Shown here piece by piece: positions 34,002 to 41,745 of a stretch of 64,000 nucleotides of DNA. The first letter of the stretch is position 1. Each line of letters opens with the position of its first letter. Source of the DNA: Methylobacterium brachythecii (GTDB lineage Bacteria > Pseudomonadota > Alphaproteobacteria > Rhizobiales > Beijerinckiaceae); NCBI RefSeq assembly GCF_014196345.1, contig NZ_JACIDN010000007.1, positions 186,001 through 250,000 on the forward strand. The letters are read 5' to 3'. Made by a program: the position numbers and the translations under genes. Below the pieces are notes generated by a model. That model was not told where the DNA came from, ran no database searches, and saw only the letters and a program-made list of their open reading frames with translations.

Positions 34002-35036
34002 TCATACCGGCGCCACTGCCGGCGTGTGTTCCAGCATCTCTCGCGTGGTTCGCATCAGGTCGTAACGGGCCATGTCGTGCGCGAGGTCCACGGCGGCTGC
34101 GAAACCCTGCGCGTTCTCGGAGCCGTGGCTCTTGATGACGATGCCCTCGAGCCCGAGGAAGACGCCGCCGTTGGCCCGGCTCGGATTCATTTTTTCGCGC
34201 AATGCTGAAAACGCCGAACGGGCGAAGAAATAGCCGATCTTAGCCGAGAGCGTCCGGCTCATGGCCGATCGCAGATAGGTGCCGATCTGCTTGGCCGTGC
34301 CCTCGGCGGTCTTCAAGGCGATGTTGCCGGTGAAGCCCTCGGTGACCACCACGTCGGTGGTGCCCTTGCCGAGATCACTGCCCTCGACGAACCCGAAATA
34401 GGAGAAGTTCGACAGCTCGGTCTCGCGCAGGAGGCGGGCTGCCTCCTTCACCGCCTCGTTGCCCTTCATCTCCTCGGTGCCGACGTTGAGCAGCCCTACG
34501 GTGGGCTTCTCGATGTCGAGGACGATGCGGGCCATGGCCGAGCCCATCACCGCCATCTCGACGAGGTGCTCGGCATCCGTTCCGATGGTCGCGCCGACGT
34601 CGAGCACCACGCTCTCGCCGCGCACGGTCGGCCACAGACAGGCGATGGCAGGGCGTTCGATGCCGGCCATGGTCTTCAGGCAGATCTTCGACATCGCCAT
34701 CAGCGCGCCGGTATTGCCAGCGGAGACGGCAGCCTGGGCCTCCCCGTCCTTCACAGCCTGGATGGCGCGCCACATCGAGGACTTGCCGCGGCCGGTGCGG
34801 ACCGCCTGGCTCGGCTTCTCGTCCATGGCGATGGACATCGTGGTGTGGCGGATCTCGACAGCCCCGTTGAGCCGCGGCTCGGCCTCGACGAGCGGACGCA
34901 CCACCGCCTCGTCGCCGAACATCAGGAAGGTCGTCTCGGGATGCCGCTCACGGGCGATGGCCGCACCGGGGACGACGGTCGAGGGTCCGTGGTCGCCACC
35001 CATGGCGTCGAGCGAGATGCAAACGCGGTTCGACAT
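34002..35036 (-). CDS. plsX: phosphate acyltransferase
   Basis: A 344-residue peripheral membrane enzyme that converts acyl-ACP to acyl-phosphate for phospholipid synthesis. It begins with the typical ISLDAMGGDHGPSTVVPGA, and the family motifs SAGNTGALMA and TEGFTGNIALKTAEG are present. It lies between yceD and fabH, the conserved gene order, but rpmF, which often sits between yceD and plsX in other bacteria, is absent. Confidence 0.96.
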   Translation of the reverse strand: MSNRVCISLDAMGGDHGPSTVVPGAAIARERHPETTFLMFGDEAVVRPLVEAEPRLNGAVEIRHTTMSIAMDEKPSQAVRTGRGKSSMWRAIQAVKDGEAQAAVSAGNTGALMAMSKICLKTMAGIERPAIACLWPTVRGESVVLDVGATIGTDAEHLVEMAVMGSAMARIVLDIEKPTVGLLNVGTEEMKGNEAVKEAARLLRETELSNFSYFGFVEGSDLGKGTTDVVVTEGFTGNIALKTAEGTAKQIGTYLRSAMSRTLSAKIGYFFARSAFSALREKMNPSRANGGVFLGLEGIVIKSHGSENAQGFAAAVDLAHDMARYDLMRTTREMLEHTPAVAPV

Positions 35037-35192
35037 CTGTCCTTGAGATCAACGCCTGTCGCGGAGGACTCCCTCGCGAGACGGCGATGGAGAGGAACGT
35101 GAGGGCGGCAAAGCGTGCGCCGGATGCGCGGAAAATAGCGATCGACGGCCGAGGGGCAAACGAATTCTGCCCCTCCGACGTCCGCTTCGCGC

Positions 35193-35699
35193 TCAGACGT
35201 CGTTCGCGGGGATCTTCTTCAGGACGGCGAAGGCGCTCTCGTCGTCGCCCACCGTGACCGTCTCGAACCGCGCTCCAGGCATCCTCGGAAAGGGATCGAG
35301 GCCGAGCGCGAGGGACTCGGCGGTCAAAGCGCCGAAATCGATCTGTCCGTTCACGATCGGATCGGGCACGTCGATGGAGTCGGGACCGACTCCGAAGGAC
35401 TCGGCTCCGTCCGAGAAGTCAACGTCGATCTCCGAGGTCAATGGGGCCTCGAAGGGCTCGAGCGTCACCGTGCAGACCTGGGTGACCACGGCCTCGACGC
35501 TGCCGACGACGTTGAGCCGCGCGAGCGTCCCGGTGACTCGGAACGTCCCCTTGAGATCGCGGATCGCAGGGATCTTGAAGTCCTTCGCCAGGGCGACGCA
35601 TTCCTCCGGCGTCGCCTCGACTGTGACGGTTGCCGCGCGACCGACCAGACGGTCGACGCGGGTCGGGCGCCTCAACGGTCCGACGGGGTCGTGCGTCAT
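35193..35699 (-). CDS. yceD: DUF177 (YceD family) protein
   Basis: A 168-residue protein of the YceD/DUF177 family, associated in other bacteria and plants with 23S rRNA accumulation. The central strand-rich segment LARLNVVGSVEAVVTQVCTVTLEPFEAPL retains one of the family cysteines, and an acidic region follows. Its start overlaps the stop of the upstream CBP3-like gene in an ATGA arrangement, and plsX follows 156 bases later. Confidence 0.88.
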   Translation of the reverse strand: MTHDPVGPLRRPTRVDRLVGRAATVTVEATPEECVALAKDFKIPAIRDLKGTFRVTGTLARLNVVGSVEAVVTQVCTVTLEPFEAPLTSEIDVDFSDGAESFGVGPDSIDVPDPIVNGQIDFGALTAESLALGLDPFPRMPGARFETVTVGDDESAFAVLKKIPANDV

Positions 35700-36256
35700 G
35701 TCTCTGCTCCCAAAGCCGTCCCGACATCGTCGGGCCGGGGAAAACGCGGCCCATCGCCCAAAAGGTCATCGAGGCTCGCCCCCGCCAGCGTGGCATCGGC
35801 GGCGATGACGTAGTCGGCCAGCGGCCCGGCCCGCTCACCATCCGCATCGCCGAGCACGTTGCGGCCGAGGGCGAGGGCGAGCGCGGTGCGGTCGCCGGCA
35901 TCGAGCGCCACGTCGTAACCGCCAGCGCGTCCATAGAAGGCCTGCGCCAGCTTCTTCATGCGCTTCGGGACGCCGACGTCGCCGACGCCGAGTTCGCGCA
36001 AGGAGGCGTCGAACTGCGCGAAGACGGCGTTGATCAGGTCCTGCGCCACATCCTCAGCCGGCGGCGGCAATTGCTTGAGCCGGCGCATCGCGAGATGGAC
36101 GTGCAGGCAGACCGCCTCGAACCGTCCTTCGACGGTGTCGGGAACCTGCAGGCGTCGGTACAGACCGGGAACCCGCGCCGCCTGATCGATGCGCGCTTGC
36201 AGGCCATCGATGAGGCGTTTGCGCGACTCTGCGCGGCGAAAGAAACCAAGGATCAT
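35696..36256 (-). CDS. ubiquinol-cytochrome c chaperone (CBP3 family)
   Basis: A 186-residue protein of the ubiquinol-cytochrome-c chaperone (CBP3/UQCC1) family, expected to help assemble the cytochrome bc1 complex. The N-terminus reads MILGFFRRAESRKR. The core has YRRLQVPDTVEGRFEAVCLH, typical of the family, with FDASLRELGVGDVGVPKRMKKL in the middle. The frame is open far upstream, but the residues there are Arg/Gly-rich and not family-like, so the ATG at 36256 is chosen. It is translationally coupled to yceD, as in other alphaproteobacteria. Confidence 0.88.
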   Translation of the reverse strand: MILGFFRRAESRKRLIDGLQARIDQAARVPGLYRRLQVPDTVEGRFEAVCLHVHLAMRRLKQLPPPAEDVAQDLINAVFAQFDASLRELGVGDVGVPKRMKKLAQAFYGRAGGYDVALDAGDRTALALALGRNVLGDADGERAGPLADYVIAADATLAGASLDDLLGDGPRFPRPDDVGTALGAET

Positions 36257-36406
36257 CCGATCCACCGGAAGGAAATTGCTTGCGGCCAAGCTTGCCTTGT
36301 CAAAGCCATAACCCCGCGGTACGGCAACCCCCATTCCAGGTGCAAGTCCGAAGAGTGCGAACGAAATCGCGCCGCGGGCTCTCCAATCAGGGATAAAGGG
36401 GCTTCG

Positions 36407-36904
36407 ATGTCGCGCCGTCTCGTCTCGTCGCTTGCGCGCGCAAGCGTGCTCGCCTTTCTGGGCGCTGGCCTGTCCGGCTGCATCGGCGAGGAGATCCGCC
36501 ACGGCTACGTCATCGACCAAGCCGCGCTCGCCACGGTCAGGCCGGGCATGAGTGCCGAGCAGGTTCTGCAGATCCTCGGCTCGCCCTCCACCGTGTCCAC
36601 GGTGGGCAACAAGAGCTGGTACTACATCTCGCAGACCTCGAGCCGCACCGTCCTGTTCATGGGCGAGAGCGTCGACGACCAGAAGGTGACCGCGGTCTAT
36701 TTTAACGGCGGCATGAAGGTGGAGCGCGTGGCGCTCTACGGCCTGCAGGACGGCCGCGTGTTCGACTTCATCGAGCGCAAGACCGCATCGAGCGGCGCCG
36801 ACCGCGCCTTCCTCGGCCAGCTCTTCCGCGGCCTGACCCGCTACGAGCCCTTCGGCTCCGGCTCTGGCGCGTCGGTCGTTCCCGGCGCCAGCCGCGGGCA
36901 GTAA
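36407..36904 (+). CDS. bamE: outer membrane assembly lipoprotein BamE (SmpA/OmlA)
   Basis: A 165-residue lipoprotein of the BAM complex that inserts beta-barrel proteins in the outer membrane. The lipoprotein signal peptide ends in the lipobox LSGC. The SmpA/OmlA domain follows, with ALATVRPGMSAEQVLQILGSP and a beta segment containing SWYYISQ and VTAVYFNGG. The C-terminal part is a Gly/Ser-rich tail. It is divergent from the CBP3-like gene, 150 bases away. The frame is open upstream but the ATG at MSRRLVSSLA fits the signal peptide. Confidence 0.93.
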   Translation: MSRRLVSSLARASVLAFLGAGLSGCIGEEIRHGYVIDQAALATVRPGMSAEQVLQILGSPSTVSTVGNKSWYYISQTSSRTVLFMGESVDDQKVTAVYFNGGMKVERVALYGLQDGRVFDFIERKTASSGADRAFLGQLFRGLTRYEPFGSGSGASVVPGASRGQ

Positions 36905-36916
36905 GAGACCACCGTC

Positions 36917-37029
36917 GTCGTCCCGGGGCCGCGAAGCGGAACCCGGGATCACCCGTGATGCTCTGCCAAACACCCTGAAGCGACCAGTCGTGGATCCTGG
37001 ATTCGCCTTCGGCGCCCCGGAATGACGAC
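36917..37029. repeat. CGTCATTCCGGGG-type palindromic intergenic repeat
   Basis: A 113-bp imperfect palindrome with outer arms GTCGTCCCGGGGCC and CCCCGGAATGACGAC and inner arms GAACCCGGGATCA and GGATCCTGGATTC. It lies between convergent bamE and the HAD gene. The same family is found inside the acyl-CoA synthetase/GNAT gene at 981-1027 and as a half-copy near 38970. Confidence 0.88.
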
Positions 37030-37037
37030 CATCGGTG

Positions 37038-37697
37038 TCAGGTTGCCCCGAGAAACACCCCGATCTCCTTCGGCGTCTGGAACACGGCGACCGGCCGGCG
37101 CGCGGCCAGCGCCTCGGCGCGGTTGTAGCCCCAGGACACCGCTGCATGGGCGCAACCCGCCTGCCGCGCAGCATCGCCGTCGCGGATCTCGTCACCGATA
37201 GCGAGCGTCTCGGATGGGGCGACTCCCGCAGCCTTCATCACGGCGCGCAGGCGCTTGGCCTTGCCGAACACTGAAGCTCCGCAGGCGAAGTGCTGGAAGC
37301 GGGTGGCGAGCGCCGGCCCGAGCACGTAGCGGATATTCGCCTCCGTGTTGGAGCTGACCACCGCGAGGACGAAACCCGCGGCCTCGAGCTCGATCAGAAG
37401 GTCGTCGATCCCCGGAAACAACCGGATCGTCGCCACGTCGCGCGCAGCGAGCCGGTGCATGTGGCGGGCGATGAAAGGCAGCTTCCAGGACGAAATGCCG
37501 AGATGGCGCATCACGCCGCGGGCATCCATACCGCGCAGCAGTTCCGCCTCATGCTCCTCGGCGCGGCGGAAGTGATAGCGGTCGGCCACGTCGTTGATGA
37601 CGCTCGCGAACCAGTCGTAGGTGTCCGCGAGCGTTCCATCGAAGTCGAAGACGACGAGCCGGTAGCGGTGAGCGGACTCGTCGTCGTCCTTCGTCAT
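37038..37697 (-). CDS. HAD family hydrolase (phosphoglycolate phosphatase-like)
   Basis: A 219-residue HAD phosphatase. Motif I reads VVFDFDGTLADT (nucleophile Asp and acid Asp), motif II is VVSSNT, and motif III/IV is the late K plus AIGDEIRDGDAA. An alpha-helical cap lies between about 25 and 90. It resembles Gph/PpaX-like phosphatases; the substrate is not determined. It lies 8 bases after the reductase gene on the same strand, so the two are probably co-transcribed. Confidence 0.88.
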   Translation of the reverse strand: MTKDDDESAHRYRLVVFDFDGTLADTYDWFASVINDVADRYHFRRAEEHEAELLRGMDARGVMRHLGISSWKLPFIARHMHRLAARDVATIRLFPGIDDLLIELEAAGFVLAVVSSNTEANIRYVLGPALATRFQHFACGASVFGKAKRLRAVMKAAGVAPSETLAIGDEIRDGDAARQAGCAHAAVSWGYNRAEALAARRPVAVFQTPKEIGVFLGAT

Positions 37698-37705
37698 TCC
37701 GTCGA

Positions 37706-38797
37706 TCAGGCCGCCTTGGCCGCGTCGAGGGCCGGGTAGTCGACATAGCCCTCCGGGCCCTGGCTGTACCAGGTTGCCATCACGTCCTTGTTGAGCGAGG
37801 CATGCTTGGCGAGCCGCTCGGGCAGGTCGGGATTGGCGATGAAGGGCCGGCCGAAGGCGATGGCGTCGGCCTCGCCGGACTCAATCGCGGCCTCGGCCTT
37901 CGCGCCATCGTAGTCGCAGTTGAGGATGACCGGGCCACCGAAGGCCTTCTTGATGGTCGGGGCGACGGGCGGCACGGTGGCCTTGCCGAAGGTGCCGTCC
38001 GGGCCGGGCTCGCGCAGCTCGATATAGGCGAGGCCAACGCGGGCCATCATCTCGGCGGCGAGGCCGAACACGGCGTGCGGATCGGAATCGTCGACGCCCT
38101 GGATCGGGCCGTTGGGCGAGAACCGGATGCCGGTGCGATCAGCGCCGACAACGCCCGCCACCGTCTGCGCCACCTTGGTGACGAGGCGCACGCGGTTCTC
38201 GATCGAGCCGCCGTAGCGGTCGGTGCGCGTGTTGGCGCCGTCGCGAAGGAATTCGTCGAGCAGGTAGCCGTTGGCCGAGTGGATCTGCACGCCGTCAAAT
38301 CCGGCCGCGACCGCATTCTTGGCCGCATTCTCGTAATCCGAGAGCAGACGCGGAATCTCGTCCTCGCGCAGGGCTCGCGCCTCGCCGTAGGGCTTCTTGC
38401 CGTCGTAGGTGTGAGCCTCGGCCGGCGCGGTCCGCACGGAGGAGGAGACTGGCTTCTCGCCGCCGAGGAAGCTCGGATGGACGAGGTAGCCCATGTGCCA
38501 GAGCTGGAGCGCGATGCGGCCTCCCTTGTCGTGGACCGCCTTCACGATCGGCTTCCAGGCCTCGACCTGCGCCTGGTTCCAGATACCCGGGGCGTAGGGC
38601 CAGCCGAGCCCTTCCTGGCTGATCCCGGTCGCCTCGGTGATGATCAGGCCGGCACCCGCGCGCTGGGCGTAATACTCCGCCATGATCGGCGTCGGGACAT
38701 GCTCGCGCGTGCCGCGGCCGCGAGTCAGCGGCGCCATGAGAATGCGGTTCGGCAGCTCGAGCGCGCCGAGACGGATCGGATCGAACAGAGTGGGCAT
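37706..38797 (-). CDS. old yellow enzyme family alkene reductase (NemA-like)
   Basis: A 363-residue FMN enzyme with a TIM barrel that reduces activated C=C bonds of enals, enones, maleimides or nitro compounds using NAD(P)H. MPTLFDPIRLGALELPNRI is the typical N-terminus. LWHMGYLVHPS and the HSANGYLLDEFLRDGAN stretch, with the substrate-binding His and Asn, are present, followed by RYGGSIENR and AFGRPFIANPDL. AAGGA precedes the chosen ATG; the open frame upstream is not family-like. Such enzymes often protect against electrophiles. Confidence 0.93.
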   Translation of the reverse strand: MPTLFDPIRLGALELPNRILMAPLTRGRGTREHVPTPIMAEYYAQRAGAGLIITEATGISQEGLGWPYAPGIWNQAQVEAWKPIVKAVHDKGGRIALQLWHMGYLVHPSFLGGEKPVSSSVRTAPAEAHTYDGKKPYGEARALREDEIPRLLSDYENAAKNAVAAGFDGVQIHSANGYLLDEFLRDGANTRTDRYGGSIENRVRLVTKVAQTVAGVVGADRTGIRFSPNGPIQGVDDSDPHAVFGLAAEMMARVGLAYIELREPGPDGTFGKATVPPVAPTIKKAFGGPVILNCDYDGAKAEAAIESGEADAIAFGRPFIANPDLPERLAKHASLNKDVMATWYSQGPEGYVDYPALDAAKAA

Positions 38798-38906
38798 GCA
38801 ATTCCTTGAGCGATCGGTCGGGCCGCGCACGGCATGAGCCGGCCGGCGAGTTCGCCACCTCGTCGAGTGAAATGGGCACCGGGCGGGACGACGCCAGCCC
38901 GAAACG

Positions 38907-38937
38907 GCAACGCTCCCCCCTGCAGGGAGCGCTGCCT
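38907..38937 (-). terminator. hairpin after the GNAT gene, before the alkene reductase
   Basis: The arms GGCAACGCTCCC and GGGAGCGCTGCC pair with one mismatch around a seven-base loop. On the minus strand it is followed by GTTTCG. It lies 74 bases after the GNAT stop and 110 before the start of the alkene reductase, so it probably separates two transcription units. Confidence 0.5.
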
Positions 38938-38969
38938 TGTGCGGCAACGCACCTGCGATAGGAACCACA

Positions 38970-39004
38970 CCGTCATTCCGGGTCGAGGCCGAACCAATGA
39001 CGGC
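38970..39004. repeat. half-copy of the CGTCATTCCGGGG-type repeat
   Basis: CCGTCATTCCGGG at the left and CCAATGACGG at the right flank a shortened centre. It looks like an internally deleted copy of the element at 36917-37029. It lies just after the stop of the GNAT gene. Confidence 0.55.
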
Positions 39005-39010
39005 GGAGGA

Positions 39011-39511
39011 CTATGACGCCGTCAGCGCCTTCTCGTAGCAGAGCGCCGAGGTGCCATCCTGATAGTAGTCTTCCTTGGTCGTGTAGTGGCTGTAGCCGTG
39101 GCGCTCGTAGAGGCGGATGGCACTCCAATTGTCGAAGCGCACCTCGAGGCGCACGAGCGAGCAGCCTTGGACCAAGGCCTCCACTTCGGCCGCATCGAGC
39201 AGCAGACCGCCGACGCCGTAGCCCGAGCGGGTGGACAGCACCGCGAGCGAGGCGATCCGGGCGATTCTTCCCTTGCGCCGGCGCTCCAGGGTCGCGGCCC
39301 CGACCAGCATCTCGCCGGCGAGGTCTTCGATGACCGCGGCGAGCACGCTCATGGTCGGCGAGCCGAGCGAGTAGCGGATCGCACGACGAGTCTGGCGCTC
39401 GTCCACGAACGACGCGTTTTCGAGCGCTACGAGCGCATCGAGATCGGCGAGCCCGGCGAGACGCACCGAGGCCGAGAAGGCCGTCACCGGCTTGGCTGTC
39501 GCGACGCTCAT
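39011..39511 (-). CDS. GNAT family N-acetyltransferase
   Basis: A 166-residue acetyltransferase. The GNAT fold starts at VRLAGLADLDALVALENASF. The acetyl-CoA binding region reads SLAVLSTRSGYGVGGLLLDAAE, and VRFDNWSAIRLYERHGY is the terminal strand-helix typical of RimI-like enzymes. The substrate is unknown. The ATG overlaps the stop of the upstream opgG in an ATGA, so the two are translationally coupled. Confidence 0.88.
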   Translation of the reverse strand: MSVATAKPVTAFSASVRLAGLADLDALVALENASFVDERQTRRAIRYSLGSPTMSVLAAVIEDLAGEMLVGAATLERRRKGRIARIASLAVLSTRSGYGVGGLLLDAAEVEALVQGCSLVRLEVRFDNWSAIRLYERHGYSHYTTKEDYYQDGTSALCYEKALTAS

Positions 39512-41058
39512 GCCGCGGTCCACGGATAGGACCAGGTCTCCGACAGGGCACGGCCGCCGGAGCGCAGATAGGCCCGCAGCTCCGTGGCGCCCGGCGCGTC
39601 CAGGGCCACATCGACCGCTGCACGGAAGCCGCGGATATGCGGGTTCGGCGTGATCGAGGTCGCCACGATCGTGCCGACCGTCGTGCTCGCCACGACCTCG
39701 ATGGCAGCCGGATCGGGCAGGTAGTGACCGAGATCACCGCCGGTGAAGTCGATCAAGAAGCGCTGCTTGAGGCGCACGGCGGGATCGGGCTGCGCCTCGC
39801 GGCTCGCGCCGCTCGCGGCGGTCTTGGCAACGAAGGTGTTCAGCACGCGGGCATTGGGATGCAGGCCGCCGTCGAGCGTCGAGCGCACGTGATAGGACAG
39901 GCGCACCGGCTCGCCCGGCGCATAGGGCTTCGCCGGCCGCCAGAAGGCAACGATGTTGTCGGCGGTCTCGTTGTCCGTCGGCAGTTCGACCAGCACCACA
40001 CTGCCCTGGCCCCAGGCCCCATCCGTCTCGACGAAATAGCTAGGCCGGCGTTCGTAGCCCGCCTCCAAGTCCTGATAGTCCTCGAAGGCGCGGTCGCGCT
40101 GCATCAGCCCGAACCCCTTCGGATTGCGATCGCCGAAGGAGGAGATCCGACGGGATTTCGGATTATCGAGCGGCCGCCACAGCCACTCACCCGAGCCGGC
40201 GGCGATCTGCAACCCGTCGGAATCGTGCAGCTCCGGCCGGTAATCGTCGACATGGCCGCGCTCGGCCTCGCCGATGAAGAACATCGAGGTCAGCGGCGCG
40301 ATGCCGAGCCGATCGAGAACGCGGCGCGGGTAGAGCGTCGCGGTCACCGCGACGGTGGTCTGCTCACCGGGATGCACGACGAAGCGGTAGGCCCCGGTGA
40401 GCGAAGGCCCGTCGAGCAGGGCGTGGAAGGTGAGCGCGTCGGCATCCTTCGGCGGCAGCTCGATCCAGAAGGCGCGAAAGCTCGGGAATTCCTCCGCGTC
40501 GCCATCCGTGCCCAGGGCGATGCCGCGCGCCGACAACCCGTAGAGCTGGTCGCGGCCGAGGAAGCGGAAATAGCTCGCGCCGACGAAGACGATCAGTTCG
40601 TCGAGGAGGTTCGGCTTGTTCAGCGGGTAATGCACCCGGATGCCAGCGAAGCCGAGATCGGCCGGCAGCGGCGCGGCGAGCGTGTTGCGGCCGAAATCGA
40701 ACAGATCGGGGCTGTAGGCGATCGGGCTCGCAACGCCGTCGTGCACGAGGTTCACGGCGACGGGGCGCGGATACAGGAAGCCGCGATGAAAGAGCTGCAG
40801 CCGGAACGGCCCGCCCCTCTCGCCGAGATACGCCTTACCCGGCTTGAAGCGGATGTCGCGCCAGGCATCGTAGTCGAGCGCCGCCAGGGCGGGCGGCAGG
40901 GGCGGGATGCTGGCGTCGTAGGGCGCCTGGGCGAGCGCCTTCGCCTGCTGCTCGACGGTCTCGAAGCCGAAGGCGGCCCCCTCGGCGGCCTGGGCGGTCG
41001 GGCCAAAACCGGCAGCGGCGAGCCCCGCGAGAACGGAGCGGCGGGAAGGCGCGGTCAT
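39508..41058 (-). CDS. opgG: periplasmic glucan biosynthesis protein OpgG/MdoG
   Basis: A 516-residue periplasmic protein of the OpgG/OpgD family, involved in osmoregulated periplasmic glucan synthesis. The N-terminus MTAPSRRSVLAGLAAAGFG is a twin-arginine type signal, more like OpgD than the Sec-exported OpgG. The body starts near FGFETVEQQAKALA and contains IRFKPGKAYLGE, YSPDLFDFG, GFAGIRVHYPLN and FFIGEAERGHVDDYRPE, all family-like. The membrane glucosyltransferase gene opgH is not adjacent. The chosen start excludes 26 upstream residues that are not signal-like. It is followed by an overlapping GNAT gene. Confidence 0.9.
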   Translation of the reverse strand: MTAPSRRSVLAGLAAAGFGPTAQAAEGAAFGFETVEQQAKALAQAPYDASIPPLPPALAALDYDAWRDIRFKPGKAYLGERGGPFRLQLFHRGFLYPRPVAVNLVHDGVASPIAYSPDLFDFGRNTLAAPLPADLGFAGIRVHYPLNKPNLLDELIVFVGASYFRFLGRDQLYGLSARGIALGTDGDAEEFPSFRAFWIELPPKDADALTFHALLDGPSLTGAYRFVVHPGEQTTVAVTATLYPRRVLDRLGIAPLTSMFFIGEAERGHVDDYRPELHDSDGLQIAAGSGEWLWRPLDNPKSRRISSFGDRNPKGFGLMQRDRAFEDYQDLEAGYERRPSYFVETDGAWGQGSVVLVELPTDNETADNIVAFWRPAKPYAPGEPVRLSYHVRSTLDGGLHPNARVLNTFVAKTAASGASREAQPDPAVRLKQRFLIDFTGGDLGHYLPDPAAIEVVASTTVGTIVATSITPNPHIRGFRAAVDVALDAPGATELRAYLRSGGRALSETWSYPWTAA

Positions 41059-41745
41059 CGATCCTGCGTCACATGATGCCCCAAGCGCCGTGAACTCCTG
41101 CGCCCCTATAAAGGGGGGTTCAATGGCCTGTCGCACCGCGCTTGAAAAGGGTCACACTTCGCACCTGCGGCCTTTTCGCCACGAAAGCCGATTCATCCAA
41201 TGAATCCGCGCTATTGCCGGCTATATTTGGTTGTCGTCGAGACCCACCGACCGTATATGCCGCCTTGCCCAATTTCGCACGTGCCTGTGGCCGCGTGTCG
41301 GTTGGTGGGCATCCGGTCAACTGCCGGACAGCCGCCAGGGGTCTTAGGATCGATGGTCGCAAGGGTGGATCCCTACGGCCGGCAATCCAGGTGGCAACAC
41401 CGGACCCCGACAACAACCGGCAGCCGGAGGCGAAACCGGCGAACCCCGCTCTCCACGGGGGACGCAGCTTAAAGCAACGACGAACGGGCTTTTTTGGTCT
41501 CGTCGGCCCTCCAAAGGCCGACACCGAAGAGGCTTGTTTCTCCTTGCCCGGCGTGCGGTTGGGGTTCCCCCTACCAATCCACGGCAGCTTCCGGGTGCTC
41601 TGCGCCCGCTTGCAAGATCGTGTCTCCACAGCACGCTCTCGCGCGCGACGCATCGCCCCCTGACGCCGGCGGCCCGCGAGGGTCGTCAGATTTCGACAGC
41701 GCGCCCCGCGAAGGGCGCTTGCGAACCTGTGTGGTGGGGACGACC
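41059..41745 (+). promoter_or_regulatory. long structured leader before the decarboxylase, candidate speF regulatory RNA
   Basis: This gene-free stretch of nearly 690 bases precedes the ornithine/lysine decarboxylase. A chain of hairpins is visible on the plus strand: GCCGG/CCGGC at 41423-41440, CCCCG/CGGGG at 41444-41460, a six-T run at 41490-41495, and GTCGGCC/GGCCGAC at 41502-41522. The speF RNA motif is known as a long cis-element upstream of alphaproteobacterial ornithine decarboxylase genes, so this is the expected place. I cannot confirm the consensus by eye. Open frames on both strands here are shadows. Confidence 0.5.

Noticed and set aside
36257..37195. Long upstream extension of the CBP3-like gene frame (to 37195)
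   Set aside because: The extension runs antisense through bamE and a palindromic repeat and is Arg/Gly-rich; the family starts at MILGFFRR.
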